Positions 51,207-60,984 of a stretch of DNA of 64,000 bases are shown here, piece by piece (position 1 is the first letter of the stretch; each line of letters starts with the position of its first letter). Below the pieces are notes generated by a model, which made no database searches, had not been told where the DNA came from, and saw only the letters and a program-made list of their open reading frames with translations. The position numbers were made by a program, and so were the translations under genes. The stretch is from Endomicrobium sp. (GTDB lineage: Bacteria; Elusimicrobiota; Endomicrobiia; Endomicrobiales; Endomicrobiaceae): contig JAISJB010000001.1 in NCBI GenBank assembly GCA_031261715.1, positions 186,001-250,000 of the forward strand, written 5' to 3'.

Positions 51207-52490
51207 TTATATTTTTCCAATATCTTTTCTATAATGCATACCCTGAAAATATATTGCATTAAGAATATTATATGTTTTTGCTGTAGCACTTTGTAAATTA
51301 TCATCTAATGATGTAATACCTAAAACTCTACCTCCTGCAGTTATAAATCTATTATTTATATACTTTGTGCCAGAATGAAAAATAAAGACGTCTTTGTAGT
51401 TTTCAACATCTATATCTTTTAACCCTGTAATTTCAATATTGATAATAGACTCATTAGGATAACCTTCAGATGCAAGTACAACACAAGTAGCATATTGTTT
51501 TTTCCATTCAATATATAATTGTGCTAAGGTTCCATTTATGATTGCATTAGAAATATCTAACAAATCCGTATTTAACAAAGGTAAAATCACCTGTGTTTCA
51601 GGATCTCCTAGACGACAATTAAATTCTAATACATAAGGTTGATTAGAATCATAACTTACAATTACTCCTATATACAATACTCCTTTATAATTCAAGTTTT
51701 CTTTTATAATACCGTTAACAGTTTTGTTTACAATAAGTTGTATAATTTTCTTATTTAAATCATCTGGCAACACAGTGTTAGGAATAGGAGCGAATGAACC
51801 CATGCCACCTGTATTCAATCCTTGATCATTATCATTAAGTTTTTTATAATCTTTTGCTATAGGCATCAGCGCATATGATTTTCCATCAATAAATAGTAAG
51901 TATGAAAATTCTCTTCCATAGATATATTCTTCTATTATTAATTTATTACCTGCATCACCTAGACTGTGCTCGTACATCATTTTTTTAACAATGCGAACTC
52001 CATCATGACTGTTAGAACATATATAAACACCTTTGCCAGCAGCTAAGCCATCAGCTTTGATTACTATTTTTTTATTTTTAGGATAATTTTCTAAAAAGTT
52101 AATAGCATCTGTAATATTTGTAAAACATTTATAATTAGCTGTTGGTATTCCATATTTCGTCATAAAATTTTTAGAGTATATTTTGCTAGACTCCAGCAAA
52201 GTAGCCTTTTTAGACGGCCCGATTATTTTAAGATTATGCATGTGAAAATAATCAACTATACCTAAAGATAAAGGAACTTCCTGACCGACGAATGTTAAAT
52301 CTACTTTTTTTTCTTTAACAAATGTTACAATTGATTTAAAATCAGTTATTGGAATATTAACACATTCGACATTTCTTGATATACCACCATTACCAGGTAC
52401 ACAATAAACAACTCTAACTTTAGAACTGTTAAGAAATTTCAAACATATTGCATGCTCTCTACCCCCAGCTCCAATCACTAATACATTCAT
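51207..52490 (-). CDS. purD: phosphoribosylamine--glycine ligase
   Basis: NVLVIGAGGREHAICLKF, KADGLAAGKGVYI, GGMGSFAPIP, LEFNCRLGDPETQVILPLL. Confidence 0.96.
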   Translation of the reverse strand: MNVLVIGAGGREHAICLKFLNSSKVRVVYCVPGNGGISRNVECVNIPITDFKSIVTFVKEKKVDLTFVGQEVPLSLGIVDYFHMHNLKIIGPSKKATLLESSKIYSKNFMTKYGIPTANYKCFTNITDAINFLENYPKNKKIVIKADGLAAGKGVYICSNSHDGVRIVKKMMYEHSLGDAGNKLIIEEYIYGREFSYLLFIDGKSYALMPIAKDYKKLNDNDQGLNTGGMGSFAPIPNTVLPDDLNKKIIQLIVNKTVNGIIKENLNYKGVLYIGVIVSYDSNQPYVLEFNCRLGDPETQVILPLLNTDLLDISNAIINGTLAQLYIEWKKQYATCVVLASEGYPNESIINIEITGLKDIDVENYKDVFIFHSGTKYINNRFITAGGRVLGITSLDDNLQSATAKTYNILNAIYFQGMHYRKDIGKI

Positions 52491-52531
52491 AAATTTTTTG
52501 CTCTATATACTCCTACAATTATAAATTAAAT

Positions 52532-52564
52532 AAAAACCTCGAAGAAACTTTCTTCGAGGTTTTT
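52532..52564 (-). terminator. strong rho-independent terminator-like hairpin between cspA and purD
   Basis: aaaaacctcgaagaaa-c-tttcttcgaggttttt, perfectly complementary 16-nt arms, just downstream of the cspA stop. Confidence 0.8.
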
Positions 52565-52569
52565 ATATT

Positions 52570-52773
52570 TTAAATTTTCTTTATATTGACTGCTTTTGGT
52601 CCTTTGTCAGAGTTAACAACTTCAAATTCTACACTATCACCTTCTGCTAATGATTTAAATCCTTCAGATTGAATAGCTGAATAATGTGCAAAGACATCTC
52701 CAGAACCATCATCATTAGAAATAAAACCATATCCCTTCTGATCATTAAACCACTTCACTTTTCCTTGTGCCAT
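52570..52773 (-). CDS. cold-shock domain protein
   Basis: [34 protein letters not shown]; start trimmed to the ATG preceded by AAGGAG (85 aa ORF reduced to 67 aa). Confidence 0.93.
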   Translation of the reverse strand: MAQGKVKWFNDQKGYGFISNDDGSGDVFAHYSAIQSEGFKSLAEGDSVEFEVVNSDKGPKAVNIKKI

Positions 52774-52852
52774 TACTAACAACTCCTTATCTTTGATTCG
52801 CAGTGCGAATACATAAATTTCAACCATATAATAATATAATGATTGTAATATT

Positions 52853-52882
52853 ACTATAACAAATAAAATATTTTATTGTCAA
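52853..52882 (-). promoter_or_regulatory. candidate sigma-70 type promoter for the cold-shock gene
   Basis: On the minus strand TTGACA - 18 nt - TATAGT, about 80 nt upstream of the cold-shock start codon. Confidence 0.45.
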
Positions 52883-52976
52883 TAATTAGTATTTAAATAT
52901 AGTACCTTTTGACATAATAATACATTTTAGTTAAAATTAGCGTATAATTTTATGCAGGGTTGCGTATTATTAATTT

Positions 52977-53552
52977 ATGATTTCAACATCAAATTTTAAG
53001 ATTGGAATTACTATTATAGTTAATGGTGAACCTTATACAATTATATGGTTTCAAAATCATAAGCCTGGTAAAGGTGGGGCTATTATACGTGTTAAATTAC
53101 AACATTTTATAAATAAGGGCTTTATTGAGCGTACTTTTAAATCTGGTGAGAAATTTATAGTTCAACGTGTTATAAGCGAAAAAAAACAATTTCTATATAA
53201 AGATAATATTAATAATTATAATTTTATAGATATGAGTACATATGAGCAAATTGTTATTCCTACTGCTTTATTAGGTAAAAAAATAAATTTTTTAAAAGAA
53301 GGAACTGAAATAGAAGTAAAGTATTTAAATGATAAGCTTGTTTCTGTTGAACTTCCAGTAAACGTTGAATTAACAATTAAAGAAGCAGAATGCGGTTTGA
53401 AGGGAAACTCTGCTGTGAATATGACAAAAATAGTTAAATTAGAAACTGGATTTAAAATAAGAGTCCCTTTGTTCATTAAAAAGGGAGATATAGTTAAAAT
53501 AGATACAAGAAATGGAAAGTATATAGAAAGAGTTAATAAAATAATAAAATAA
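52977..53552 (+). CDS. efp: translation elongation factor P
   Basis: KIGITIIVNGEPYTIIWFQNHKPGKGGAIIRVKL; GLKGNSAVNMTKIVKLETGFKIRVPLFIKKGDIVKIDTRNGKYIERV. Confidence 0.95.
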   Translation: MISTSNFKIGITIIVNGEPYTIIWFQNHKPGKGGAIIRVKLQHFINKGFIERTFKSGEKFIVQRVISEKKQFLYKDNINNYNFIDMSTYEQIVIPTALLGKKINFLKEGTEIEVKYLNDKLVSVELPVNVELTIKEAECGLKGNSAVNMTKIVKLETGFKIRVPLFIKKGDIVKIDTRNGKYIERVNKIIK

Positions 53553-53567
53553 AAATTTTTATAACAA

Positions 53568-54020
53568 ATGAATAAAAATGATATCAAAGAATTATTAGAA
53601 TTAATTAACAGAACTGATATTGAAGAATTGAAGTATAAAAATGACAATGGAGATTTTTTATACTTACATATGAAAAAAATGCATTCTATTAAATCTACGG
53701 AATTCAAAGATGAATTAAATGTTAATAATACGTCTCATCAGCCCAGAAATAACAAGAACATTAACAAAGTAATACCGATAAAATCTACAGTAGTAGGCAT
53801 CTTTTCAAATATTCAAATTAATGGTACACCATTATTAATTAAAGAAGGTGATAATATAGAAATAGGGCAAAAAGTTGGACAAGTTGAAGCAATGAAACTT
53901 ATTAAAGATATATGTTCTAATGTTAAGGGTAAAGTGTTAAAAGTATTAATAGAAAACGGACAAATAGTTGAATATGGACAAGAACTATTTGTATTAGAAT
54001 GTAATGTTAACAATACTTAA
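53568..54020 (+). CDS. accB: biotin carboxyl carrier protein of acetyl-CoA carboxylase
   Basis: C-terminal biotinyl domain with GQKVGQVEAMKLIKDI; followed by accC. Confidence 0.94.
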   Translation: MNKNDIKELLELINRTDIEELKYKNDNGDFLYLHMKKMHSIKSTEFKDELNVNNTSHQPRNNKNINKVIPIKSTVVGIFSNIQINGTPLLIKEGDNIEIGQKVGQVEAMKLIKDICSNVKGKVLKVLIENGQIVEYGQELFVLECNVNNT

Positions 54021-54045
54021 AAGATGTGGAGATATAGTATAAAAT

Positions 54046-55398
54046 ATGTTTAAAAAAATATTAATTGCTAATAGAGGTGAAATAGCATGTAGAATTATTA
54101 GAGCATGTAAAGAACTTGGCATTAACACTGTTGCTATTTATTCTGATGTTGATAAAGAGAGTATGCATGTTAAATTAGCTGATCAGTCTGTATGTATAGG
54201 TCCAGCAAATGTACTAAATAGTTATTTAAATATACCAAGTATTATAGCAGCTTCAGAGGTAACTGGAGCTGATGCAATACATCCTGGCTATGGTTTCTTA
54301 GCTGAAAATACTTATTTTGCTGAAGTATGTGAAGCATGCAAATTAAAGTTTATTGGCCCTTCAAAAAATGTAATAAAACAAATGGGGGATAAAATAGCTG
54401 CTATCAAACTCATGAAAAAATTTGGTATACCTGTAATACCTGGATCCGATGGACCTGTTAACTCTGAAGATTCGAAAGCATTATATATAGCAGACAAAAT
54501 AGGGTATCCTGTTATAATAAAGGCTAGTAGTGGTGGTGGAGGGAAAGGAATGAGGGTAGTTTATTCTAAAGACACATTAAAACATTCTATTAATACAGCA
54601 CAGATAGAAGCTAAAAATGCTTTTGGAAACCCTGAGGTTTATATTGAAAAATTCATTGAAGAACCACATCATATAGAATTTCAAATTTTAGGTGATAAAT
54701 ATGGAAAAGTTGCTTATTTACCAGAACGAGATTGTTCAGTACAACGTAGGCATCAAAAATTGATCGAAGAAAGTCCATCAACTTTACTTACTGAAACGTT
54801 AAGAAAAAAAATTGGCAAAATAGCACAACATGCTGCTAGTATCATCAAGTACGTTACTGTTGGAACAGTAGAATTTATTGTTGATAAAAAAGGACATTTT
54901 TATTTTATGGAAATGAATACTAGAATTCAAGTTGAACATCCAGTTACTGAGATGTTAACTGGCATAGATCTAGTTAAAGAACAAATTAAATTAGCAGCAG
55001 GAGACAAATTGTATATTAATTCTGATAAAATTAAAACATTTGGACATGTTATAGAGTGTAGAATTAATGCTGAAGATCCAAGTAAAGATTTTATTCCATC
55101 CCCAGGACAAATAAAAAAATTATTTTTACCTGGAGGCCCTGGTATACGAATTGATACTAATATTTATACTGGATATACAATACCAGCTTTTTATGATAGC
55201 TTAATTATAAAACTTATTGCACATGGACAAACTAGATATGAAGCTATTATAAGGATGAAAAGAGCCTTAGAAGAATTACATATAGAAGGAATTAAAAATA
55301 CATCTTCAATCTTAAAAGATATAATAATAAATGAAAGATTCAATAAAGGGAATGTTAATACTAATTTTCTTAATGAACATATCTTTGGTAAATATTAA
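54046..55398 (+). CDS. accC: acetyl-CoA carboxylase biotin carboxylase subunit
   Basis: FKKILIANRGEIACRIIRACKELGI, KASSGGGGKGMRVV, RDCSVQRRHQKLIEESPS, EMNTRIQVEHPVTEM. Confidence 0.97.
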   Translation: MFKKILIANRGEIACRIIRACKELGINTVAIYSDVDKESMHVKLADQSVCIGPANVLNSYLNIPSIIAASEVTGADAIHPGYGFLAENTYFAEVCEACKLKFIGPSKNVIKQMGDKIAAIKLMKKFGIPVIPGSDGPVNSEDSKALYIADKIGYPVIIKASSGGGGKGMRVVYSKDTLKHSINTAQIEAKNAFGNPEVYIEKFIEEPHHIEFQILGDKYGKVAYLPERDCSVQRRHQKLIEESPSTLLTETLRKKIGKIAQHAASIIKYVTVGTVEFIVDKKGHFYFMEMNTRIQVEHPVTEMLTGIDLVKEQIKLAAGDKLYINSDKIKTFGHVIECRINAEDPSKDFIPSPGQIKKLFLPGGPGIRIDTNIYTGYTIPAFYDSLIIKLIAHGQTRYEAIIRMKRALEELHIEGIKNTSSILKDIIINERFNKGNVNTNFLNEHIFGKY

Positions 55399-55403
55399 AA
55401 ACG

Positions 55404-56744
55404 TTACTTAATAAACTGAAGCATCGTAGATATATCTTTAGCTTCTAAAATAGCCATTTTACCTGTATATGTTATATTATTCAAGTTACCTATAGGAATT
55501 ATAGCTTTTTTAAAACCTAATTTTTCTGCTTCTAAAAGTCTTTTTGTAATAAACGATATTGGCCTAATTTCTCCAGATAGACCTAATTCTCCACAAATGA
55601 TTATATCTTTTGGACATATAAATTCAAGAATTGCTGATATAATTGCTGATACAATTGCGGCATCTATAGCAGTTTCTTTGATTTTTATTCCACTAGCTAT
55701 ATTAATAAAAATATCTATATTGTGCATATTAATAGGTATATTCAACCTTTTTTCAATGACTGCTATAAGGATCATAATCCGTTTAATGTCATATCCTGTA
55801 GACATTCTACGGGGTATACTAAATTCGCTTTTAACCGTTAACGCTTGTACTTCCAAAATTATAGGTCTTGTCCCTTCAATTGCCACTGTAACTATGTTAC
55901 CAGCAATATTTATTGTATTGTTATCTCTATAATAAATTAATGATGTATCTAGCACTTCAGACAAACCAAATGAACTCATTTTAAAGAATCCAATTTCATT
56001 TGTTGGCCCAAATCTATTTTTATAGACTCTTAAAATTTTATATGTATTATATTTTTCATTTTCAAAATATAGAACTGTATCAACTACATGTTCTAAAATT
56101 TTTGGACCTGCTAAATAACCATCTTTTGTAATATGTCCTAAAATAAATATAGTAATATTATGAGTTTTAGCAAGTTGTAATAGTTGTGTAGCTATTTCTT
56201 TTATTTGTATTACTGTGCCAGAAGAAGTACCAAAATCTTGGCAATACATTGTTTGAATTGAATCTATAATTACAAACATAGGATGCATTTCACATATAAT
56301 ATTAACAATATTATAAATATTTGTTTCAGATAGAAGAAAAATATTTTGTTCACTTATTTCTATTCTTGTAGCACGACTTTTAATTTGTAATACTGACTCT
56401 TCTCCTGATACATAAAGGACTAGGCCTAGATTGCTTAATTTGCTTGCAATATGCAACATTAGTGTAGATTTACCTACGCCTGGCGCTCCTCCTATCAAAA
56501 TTAATGAATCAGGTACAATGCCACCTCCCATTATATTATCAAATTCATTTATTTGTGTTTTATATTTTGATAATTGTTTGATTTTTATATCTTTTAATCT
56601 ATAAGCATGAGCAGAATTTATAGTTGTGTACTTACTAACACTATTCCATGTTTTACAAACTGGACATTTGCCAAACCATTGATAAGTTTTATAATTACAT
56701 TGTTTACAAAAGTAATACGATGATGATGTTGATGTATTTTTCAT
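55404..56744 (-). CDS. radA: DNA repair protein RadA/Sms
   Basis: Zinc finger CKQCNYKTYQWFGKCPVC; Walker A GGAPGVGKSTLMLHIA; KNRFGPTNEIGFF; C-terminal Lon-like domain. Confidence 0.95.
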   Translation of the reverse strand: MKNTSTSSSYYFCKQCNYKTYQWFGKCPVCKTWNSVSKYTTINSAHAYRLKDIKIKQLSKYKTQINEFDNIMGGGIVPDSLILIGGAPGVGKSTLMLHIASKLSNLGLVLYVSGEESVLQIKSRATRIEISEQNIFLLSETNIYNIVNIICEMHPMFVIIDSIQTMYCQDFGTSSGTVIQIKEIATQLLQLAKTHNITIFILGHITKDGYLAGPKILEHVVDTVLYFENEKYNTYKILRVYKNRFGPTNEIGFFKMSSFGLSEVLDTSLIYYRDNNTINIAGNIVTVAIEGTRPIILEVQALTVKSEFSIPRRMSTGYDIKRIMILIAVIEKRLNIPINMHNIDIFINIASGIKIKETAIDAAIVSAIISAILEFICPKDIIICGELGLSGEIRPISFITKRLLEAEKLGFKKAIIPIGNLNNITYTGKMAILEAKDISTMLQFIK

Positions 56745-56747
56745 CGT

Positions 56748-57893
56748 TTAAATAACAATTCTAGGTATATGTTCGGCTATAGAACATATCACTTCATAAT
56801 TTATTGTATTTTGTAAACTAGCCAAATCTTCAACTTTGATTTGAGATTTATTTTGATATCCTATAAGAACAACTTCATCAAATAAATTCACATTTTTAAC
56901 ATCAGTAACATCTATCATAGTTTCTGTCATAGTAATCCTACCAATAATAGGACAATACTTACCATGTACTAATACATGACCTTTATTAGATAGTATTCTA
57001 TTGTAACCATCTGAATAACCAACAGGAATAGTAGCTATAGTTGACATTTTATTTGTAACAAAAGTTCTCCCATAACTAATAGAAAAACCAGCTGGAACTT
57101 TCTTTAAAAACGTTATTAGTGTTTTCCAAGTTAATACAGGTTTTAGTTTAAATATTTTGTCCAAATTTTTAAAAGGAGGTAATCCATATGCAAGAAGTCC
57201 AAATCTAACCATATCTAAATGCGTATATTTATTTTTCAATAAAGCTGCTGAATTTGCACTATGAGCAGTAAATTTAAAATTCAAATATACACGAGCGAAT
57301 CTTACGATTTGAGTAAATATATTTAATTGTAACTGTGTAAAAGAAGGATCTGTATCTGCTACTGCAAAATGTGTATATAATCCAACCATATTAACACATG
57401 ACATTTTTGATATTTTTTGTAATATTATTTTAGCTATATTTGAACTAATTCCTATTCTACCCATTCCTGTATCTATTTTTAAATGAAAATTGATTCTCTT
57501 GTTTAAACGTATTGCTAAATGTTCTAGAATTGGTAATTGCGCAATTGATGATATAGTCGGTGTAAGAGAATGAGCAATAGCAACTTGAAAATTTTCAAAT
57601 GGGAAAATAGTATCTAAAAGCAAAATATTACTTTTAACACCAGATTCTCTTAATTTAATTCCTTCTTCAAGTGAAGATACTGCTAATTGAGAAATACCAC
57701 TTTTATTTGCTTCTTTAGCAAATTCTACACAACCATGCCCATAAGCATTAGATTTTATAACTAACATAATCTTAGTATCTTGTGCTATATAATTCCTAAC
57801 TTTTTTTAAATTAAAATGAAAAGCACTTTTATCTAATTCAATCCAATTTTGTTTAAAAAAAATAGATTGTTTTACTGTTTTTATATTAAACAT
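56748..57893 (-). CDS. alr: alanine racemase
   Basis: PLP-lysine motif LVIKSNAYGHG; HLKIDTGMGRIGI; VRFGLLAYGLPP; SYGRTFVT. Confidence 0.95.
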   Translation of the reverse strand: MFNIKTVKQSIFFKQNWIELDKSAFHFNLKKVRNYIAQDTKIMLVIKSNAYGHGCVEFAKEANKSGISQLAVSSLEEGIKLRESGVKSNILLLDTIFPFENFQVAIAHSLTPTISSIAQLPILEHLAIRLNKRINFHLKIDTGMGRIGISSNIAKIILQKISKMSCVNMVGLYTHFAVADTDPSFTQLQLNIFTQIVRFARVYLNFKFTAHSANSAALLKNKYTHLDMVRFGLLAYGLPPFKNLDKIFKLKPVLTWKTLITFLKKVPAGFSISYGRTFVTNKMSTIATIPVGYSDGYNRILSNKGHVLVHGKYCPIIGRITMTETMIDVTDVKNVNLFDEVVLIGYQNKSQIKVEDLASLQNTINYEVICSIAEHIPRIVI

Positions 57894-57910
57894 AGTAGTA
57901 GTAGATTAAT

Positions 57911-59275
57911 TTATTCATCCTGTGTTATATATTCACTAGAAAATTTTGTATATTCTCCTTCAAAAATCAATGGAATGTTTGCTACAGGTCCATTTCTTTG
58001 TTTTGCTATTATCAATGTAGCTTTTTTTTGAATGTCAGGATTATCTCTGTTGTAATACCCTTCTCTATATAACATCATAACTAAATCAGCATCTTGTTCT
58101 ATGGCTCCTGAATCTCTTAAATCAGATAATTGTGGTGTATTATTTTTTCTACCTTGATCTTCTGGTTTCCTTGATAACTGAGATAAGACTACGACAGGAA
58201 TATTTAAATCTTTTGCTAATGACTTGAGTGCTCTAGATATATCAGAAACTTCTTGTTGACGATTAGAAAATTTATTATAATGATGACCTCTTATAAATTG
58301 TATATAATCTATTATTAATAATGATAATGGTGTACCTTGATTATATAACTCAGTTGCTAATTTTCGTGCTCTAACTTCTATTTCCATAACAGTTATATTA
58401 GCATCATCATCTATAAAAATAGGAGCTGTTGATATTTTTTTTGCTGCTTCGTTAAGTTTTGTCCAATCATGCTGACTATATTGTCCATTTCTAAGGTTCC
58501 AAGTGTTTATCCTTGCTAATGAAGATAACATCCGTAATATTACCATCGTTCGATTTGTTTCTAATGAAAAAATGCCAACAGGTTTTCTATTATATATGGC
58601 AACATGTTCAGCAATATTTAAGGCTAATGCTGTCTTTCCCATAGATGGCCGTGCTGCTATAATTATTAATTCTGATGGCTGAAAGCCTGTTGTTTTTATG
58701 TCTAGATATTTAAAACCAGTTGATAATCCTGAAAGTTTAGTAGAGTCACAACGAATTTCCTCAAGACTCTTTAATAAAGGGCGAACAAAACCAGTAACTT
58801 GTATACAACCTTGATTTTTATTATTTTTATATTGTGTAAAAATATTAAATAATGCAGATTGTGATTCATTCAAGATTTCATCTATGGATTTTTGCTCAGA
58901 TAAAGCCTGGTCTATCATTAAATGTCCAGCATTGATTATTCGTCGTAATATTGCTTTCTCTTTTATTATAGTAATATAACTTTCAACATTAGCTATTGTT
59001 TGTGTAGTATCTGTTAATTTAACTAAATATGATGTCCCACCTATATTAATAAATAAGTCATTGGTTTTAAGAATATTTGATACAGTAAAGATATCAATAG
59101 GTATTTTTCTAACGATATAAAGCTCATAAATAGTAGAAAAAATCAATTTATGAGCCTTACTATATAAATCATCTACACTAAGTAGATCAAATATTTTTAA
59201 AATAATCTCTTGATCTATAAACATTGAACCTAAAACAGCCATTTCGACATCTACCGCTTGTGGTATAAGCTTCAT
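57911..59275 (-). CDS. dnaB: replicative DNA helicase
   Basis: PQAVDVEMAVLGSMF; Walker A AARPSMGKTALALNIAEHVA; LSQLSRKPEDQGR...PQLSDLRDSGAIEQDADLVMMLYR. Confidence 0.97.
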   Translation of the reverse strand: MKLIPQAVDVEMAVLGSMFIDQEIILKIFDLLSVDDLYSKAHKLIFSTIYELYIVRKIPIDIFTVSNILKTNDLFINIGGTSYLVKLTDTTQTIANVESYITIIKEKAILRRIINAGHLMIDQALSEQKSIDEILNESQSALFNIFTQYKNNKNQGCIQVTGFVRPLLKSLEEIRCDSTKLSGLSTGFKYLDIKTTGFQPSELIIIAARPSMGKTALALNIAEHVAIYNRKPVGIFSLETNRTMVILRMLSSLARINTWNLRNGQYSQHDWTKLNEAAKKISTAPIFIDDDANITVMEIEVRARKLATELYNQGTPLSLLIIDYIQFIRGHHYNKFSNRQQEVSDISRALKSLAKDLNIPVVVLSQLSRKPEDQGRKNNTPQLSDLRDSGAIEQDADLVMMLYREGYYNRDNPDIQKKATLIIAKQRNGPVANIPLIFEGEYTKFSSEYITQDE

Positions 59276-59331
59276 GTTTATAATATAGAATCACCTCCTA
59301 CACAAAATTAATTTAATAATATTTTTATTAA

Positions 59332-59790
59332 TCATTTATTTGTAACTAATAAACTAAGTTTTGCTATAACTTGTGGATGAAGTTTGATATCTATTGTATA
59401 TTGTCCTATTTCTTTAATATCTTTATAAAGAATAATTTTATGTTTATCTATTTTAAAACCACTTTCATGTAATAAATTAGCAATTTTAGTACTAGTTATT
59501 GCTCCAAATGTTTTATTATTATCTCCAATTTTAAGTTGTGTACATAGTTTTAGTTGTTCTAATTTAATAGCAAGTTTTTTAGCAACATTAATTAATTTAT
59601 TTTCATGATTCTGAAGCTGTTGAATATGATTGTTAACAATTTTTACATTTTTTTTATTTATTTCTATAGCTAATCTTTTAGGCAAGAGATAATTTCTAGC
59701 AAATCCTGCAGCTACTTCTTTAATTTTTCCAACAGTTCCAAGTATTGGAACATCAGACGTTAACATTACTTTCATCTTCATTATTATCAA
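59332..59790 (-). CDS. rplI: 50S ribosomal protein L9
   Basis: MKVMLTSDVPILGTVGKIKEVAAGFARNYLLPKRLAIEI; the true start may be a few codons downstream of the ORF start. Confidence 0.95.
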   Translation of the reverse strand: MIIMKMKVMLTSDVPILGTVGKIKEVAAGFARNYLLPKRLAIEINKKNVKIVNNHIQQLQNHENKLINVAKKLAIKLEQLKLCTQLKIGDNNKTFGAITSTKIANLLHESGFKIDKHKIILYKDIKEIGQYTIDIKLHPQVIAKLSLLVTNK

Positions 59791-59815
59791 TTATTCCTTT
59801 TATTTTATATTATTT

Positions 59816-60112
59816 TTAATTTGCTTTAAAAGGTAACAGAGCTAATATCCTTGCTCTTTTAATTGCTTTACTTAATTTGCGTTGATGTTTGGCACATGTT
59901 CCAGTAACACGCCCTGAAAAAATTCTCCCTTTTTCTGTTACAAATGTACAAATTAAATTTATATTTTTATAGTCTATTTCAAGTTTATCTGTACAAAAGC
60001 GACAAATTTTTTTTCTTATATGAATATTTTTTTTTGTTTTGATTGATGAGCGTTTATATCCATTAGCAGTCAAATTATTCTGTTGTTTTAAGGTTTTATT
60101 AATAAAACTCAC
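59816..60112 (-). CDS. rpsR: 30S ribosomal protein S18
   Basis: [59 protein letters not shown]. Confidence 0.95.
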   Translation of the reverse strand: MSFINKTLKQQNNLTANGYKRSSIKTKKNIHIRKKICRFCTDKLEIDYKNINLICTFVTEKGRIFSGRVTGTCAKHQRKLSKAIKRARILALLPFKAN

Positions 60113-60125
60113 ATTTTACCTCCAA

Positions 60126-60614
60126 TTAAAATGGAATTTCTTCATTATTATCATCCTCATCTATTGGATTGTTTACATTATTACCTTCTTCTGTATTAAT
60201 TTGTTTATCATTTATTCTATATTCCACTTCTGCATCTACATTAATTTCAGACAAATATTGAACTCTAGATGCAACAACTTCTAAACGACTATTTATTTTA
60301 CCATTATCGCTAATCCATTTATTAGTTTTTAATTTGCCTTGTATATAAACAGCAACTCCTTTTTTTAACTTGTCAAAAAGTTTTTCTGCTCTTTGCCCCC
60401 AAACAATAATTGGGACAAAAACTGGATTTGAATCCTTCCATGAATTATTGTTTGAATCTTTGATTCTTCTAGATAAAGCTATTACAAAAGAACATACTGC
60501 TTGGCCAAGGTTTGTTCTTTTTAAATCAGAATCTTTTGTTAATCTACCAAGCAGTACAACTGAATTCACTTCTGGAAAACGCAAAATTTTTGTTTTTTTA
60601 TTATTATTAATCAT
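60126..60614 (-). CDS. ssb: single-stranded DNA-binding protein
   Basis: NSVVLLGRLTKDSDLKRTNLGQAVCSFVIALSR; OB fold; acidic C-terminal tip NNEEIPF. Confidence 0.94.
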   Translation of the reverse strand: MINNNKKTKILRFPEVNSVVLLGRLTKDSDLKRTNLGQAVCSFVIALSRRIKDSNNNSWKDSNPVFVPIIVWGQRAEKLFDKLKKGVAVYIQGKLKTNKWISDNGKINSRLEVVASRVQYLSEINVDAEVEYRINDKQINTEEGNNVNNPIDEDDNNEEIPF

Positions 60615-60951
60615 TTTTATTTATCTTATTTTTATTATTTATATTAGTATCAGGTTGTAATTTATGTTTCGGTATATCTTGTATAGTGATAAAACGTATA
60701 ATTGAATCATTAACTTTACAAAATTTTTCTATTAAAGAAACTGTTTTATTATTGCCATTAAATTGTAATTGTATATAGTAGCCTTCATGCAATTTTTTTA
60801 TACAGTATGCAAGTTTTCTTTTACCAAGTTTTTGTATATTATTAATAGTTCCATTAGATTGTTCAATAATATGTACAATTTTGTTTATTAATTCATCTCT
60901 GTTATTAACTAATAAATCAGGTTTCATTACAAAAACGGATTCATACTTCAT
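60607..60951 (-). CDS. rpsF: 30S ribosomal protein S6
   Basis: MKYESVFVMKPDL...KLGKRKLAYCIKKLHEGYYIQLQFNGN; 5' of ssb-rpsR. Confidence 0.93.
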   Translation of the reverse strand: MKYESVFVMKPDLLVNNRDELINKIVHIIEQSNGTINNIQKLGKRKLAYCIKKLHEGYYIQLQFNGNNKTVSLIEKFCKVNDSIIRFITIQDIPKHKLQPDTNINNKNKINKND

Positions 60952-60984
60952 CTATAACCTCGCTTTTATTTATAATATGTGTTT

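Noticed and set aside
52909-52948. TTGACA...TATAAT as an efp promoter
   Set aside because: The hexamers are 28 nt apart, too far for a sigma-70 promoter; only the TATAAT is plausible
53216-53707. 163 aa minus-strand ORF
   Set aside because: Antisense to efp and accB, both strongly supported
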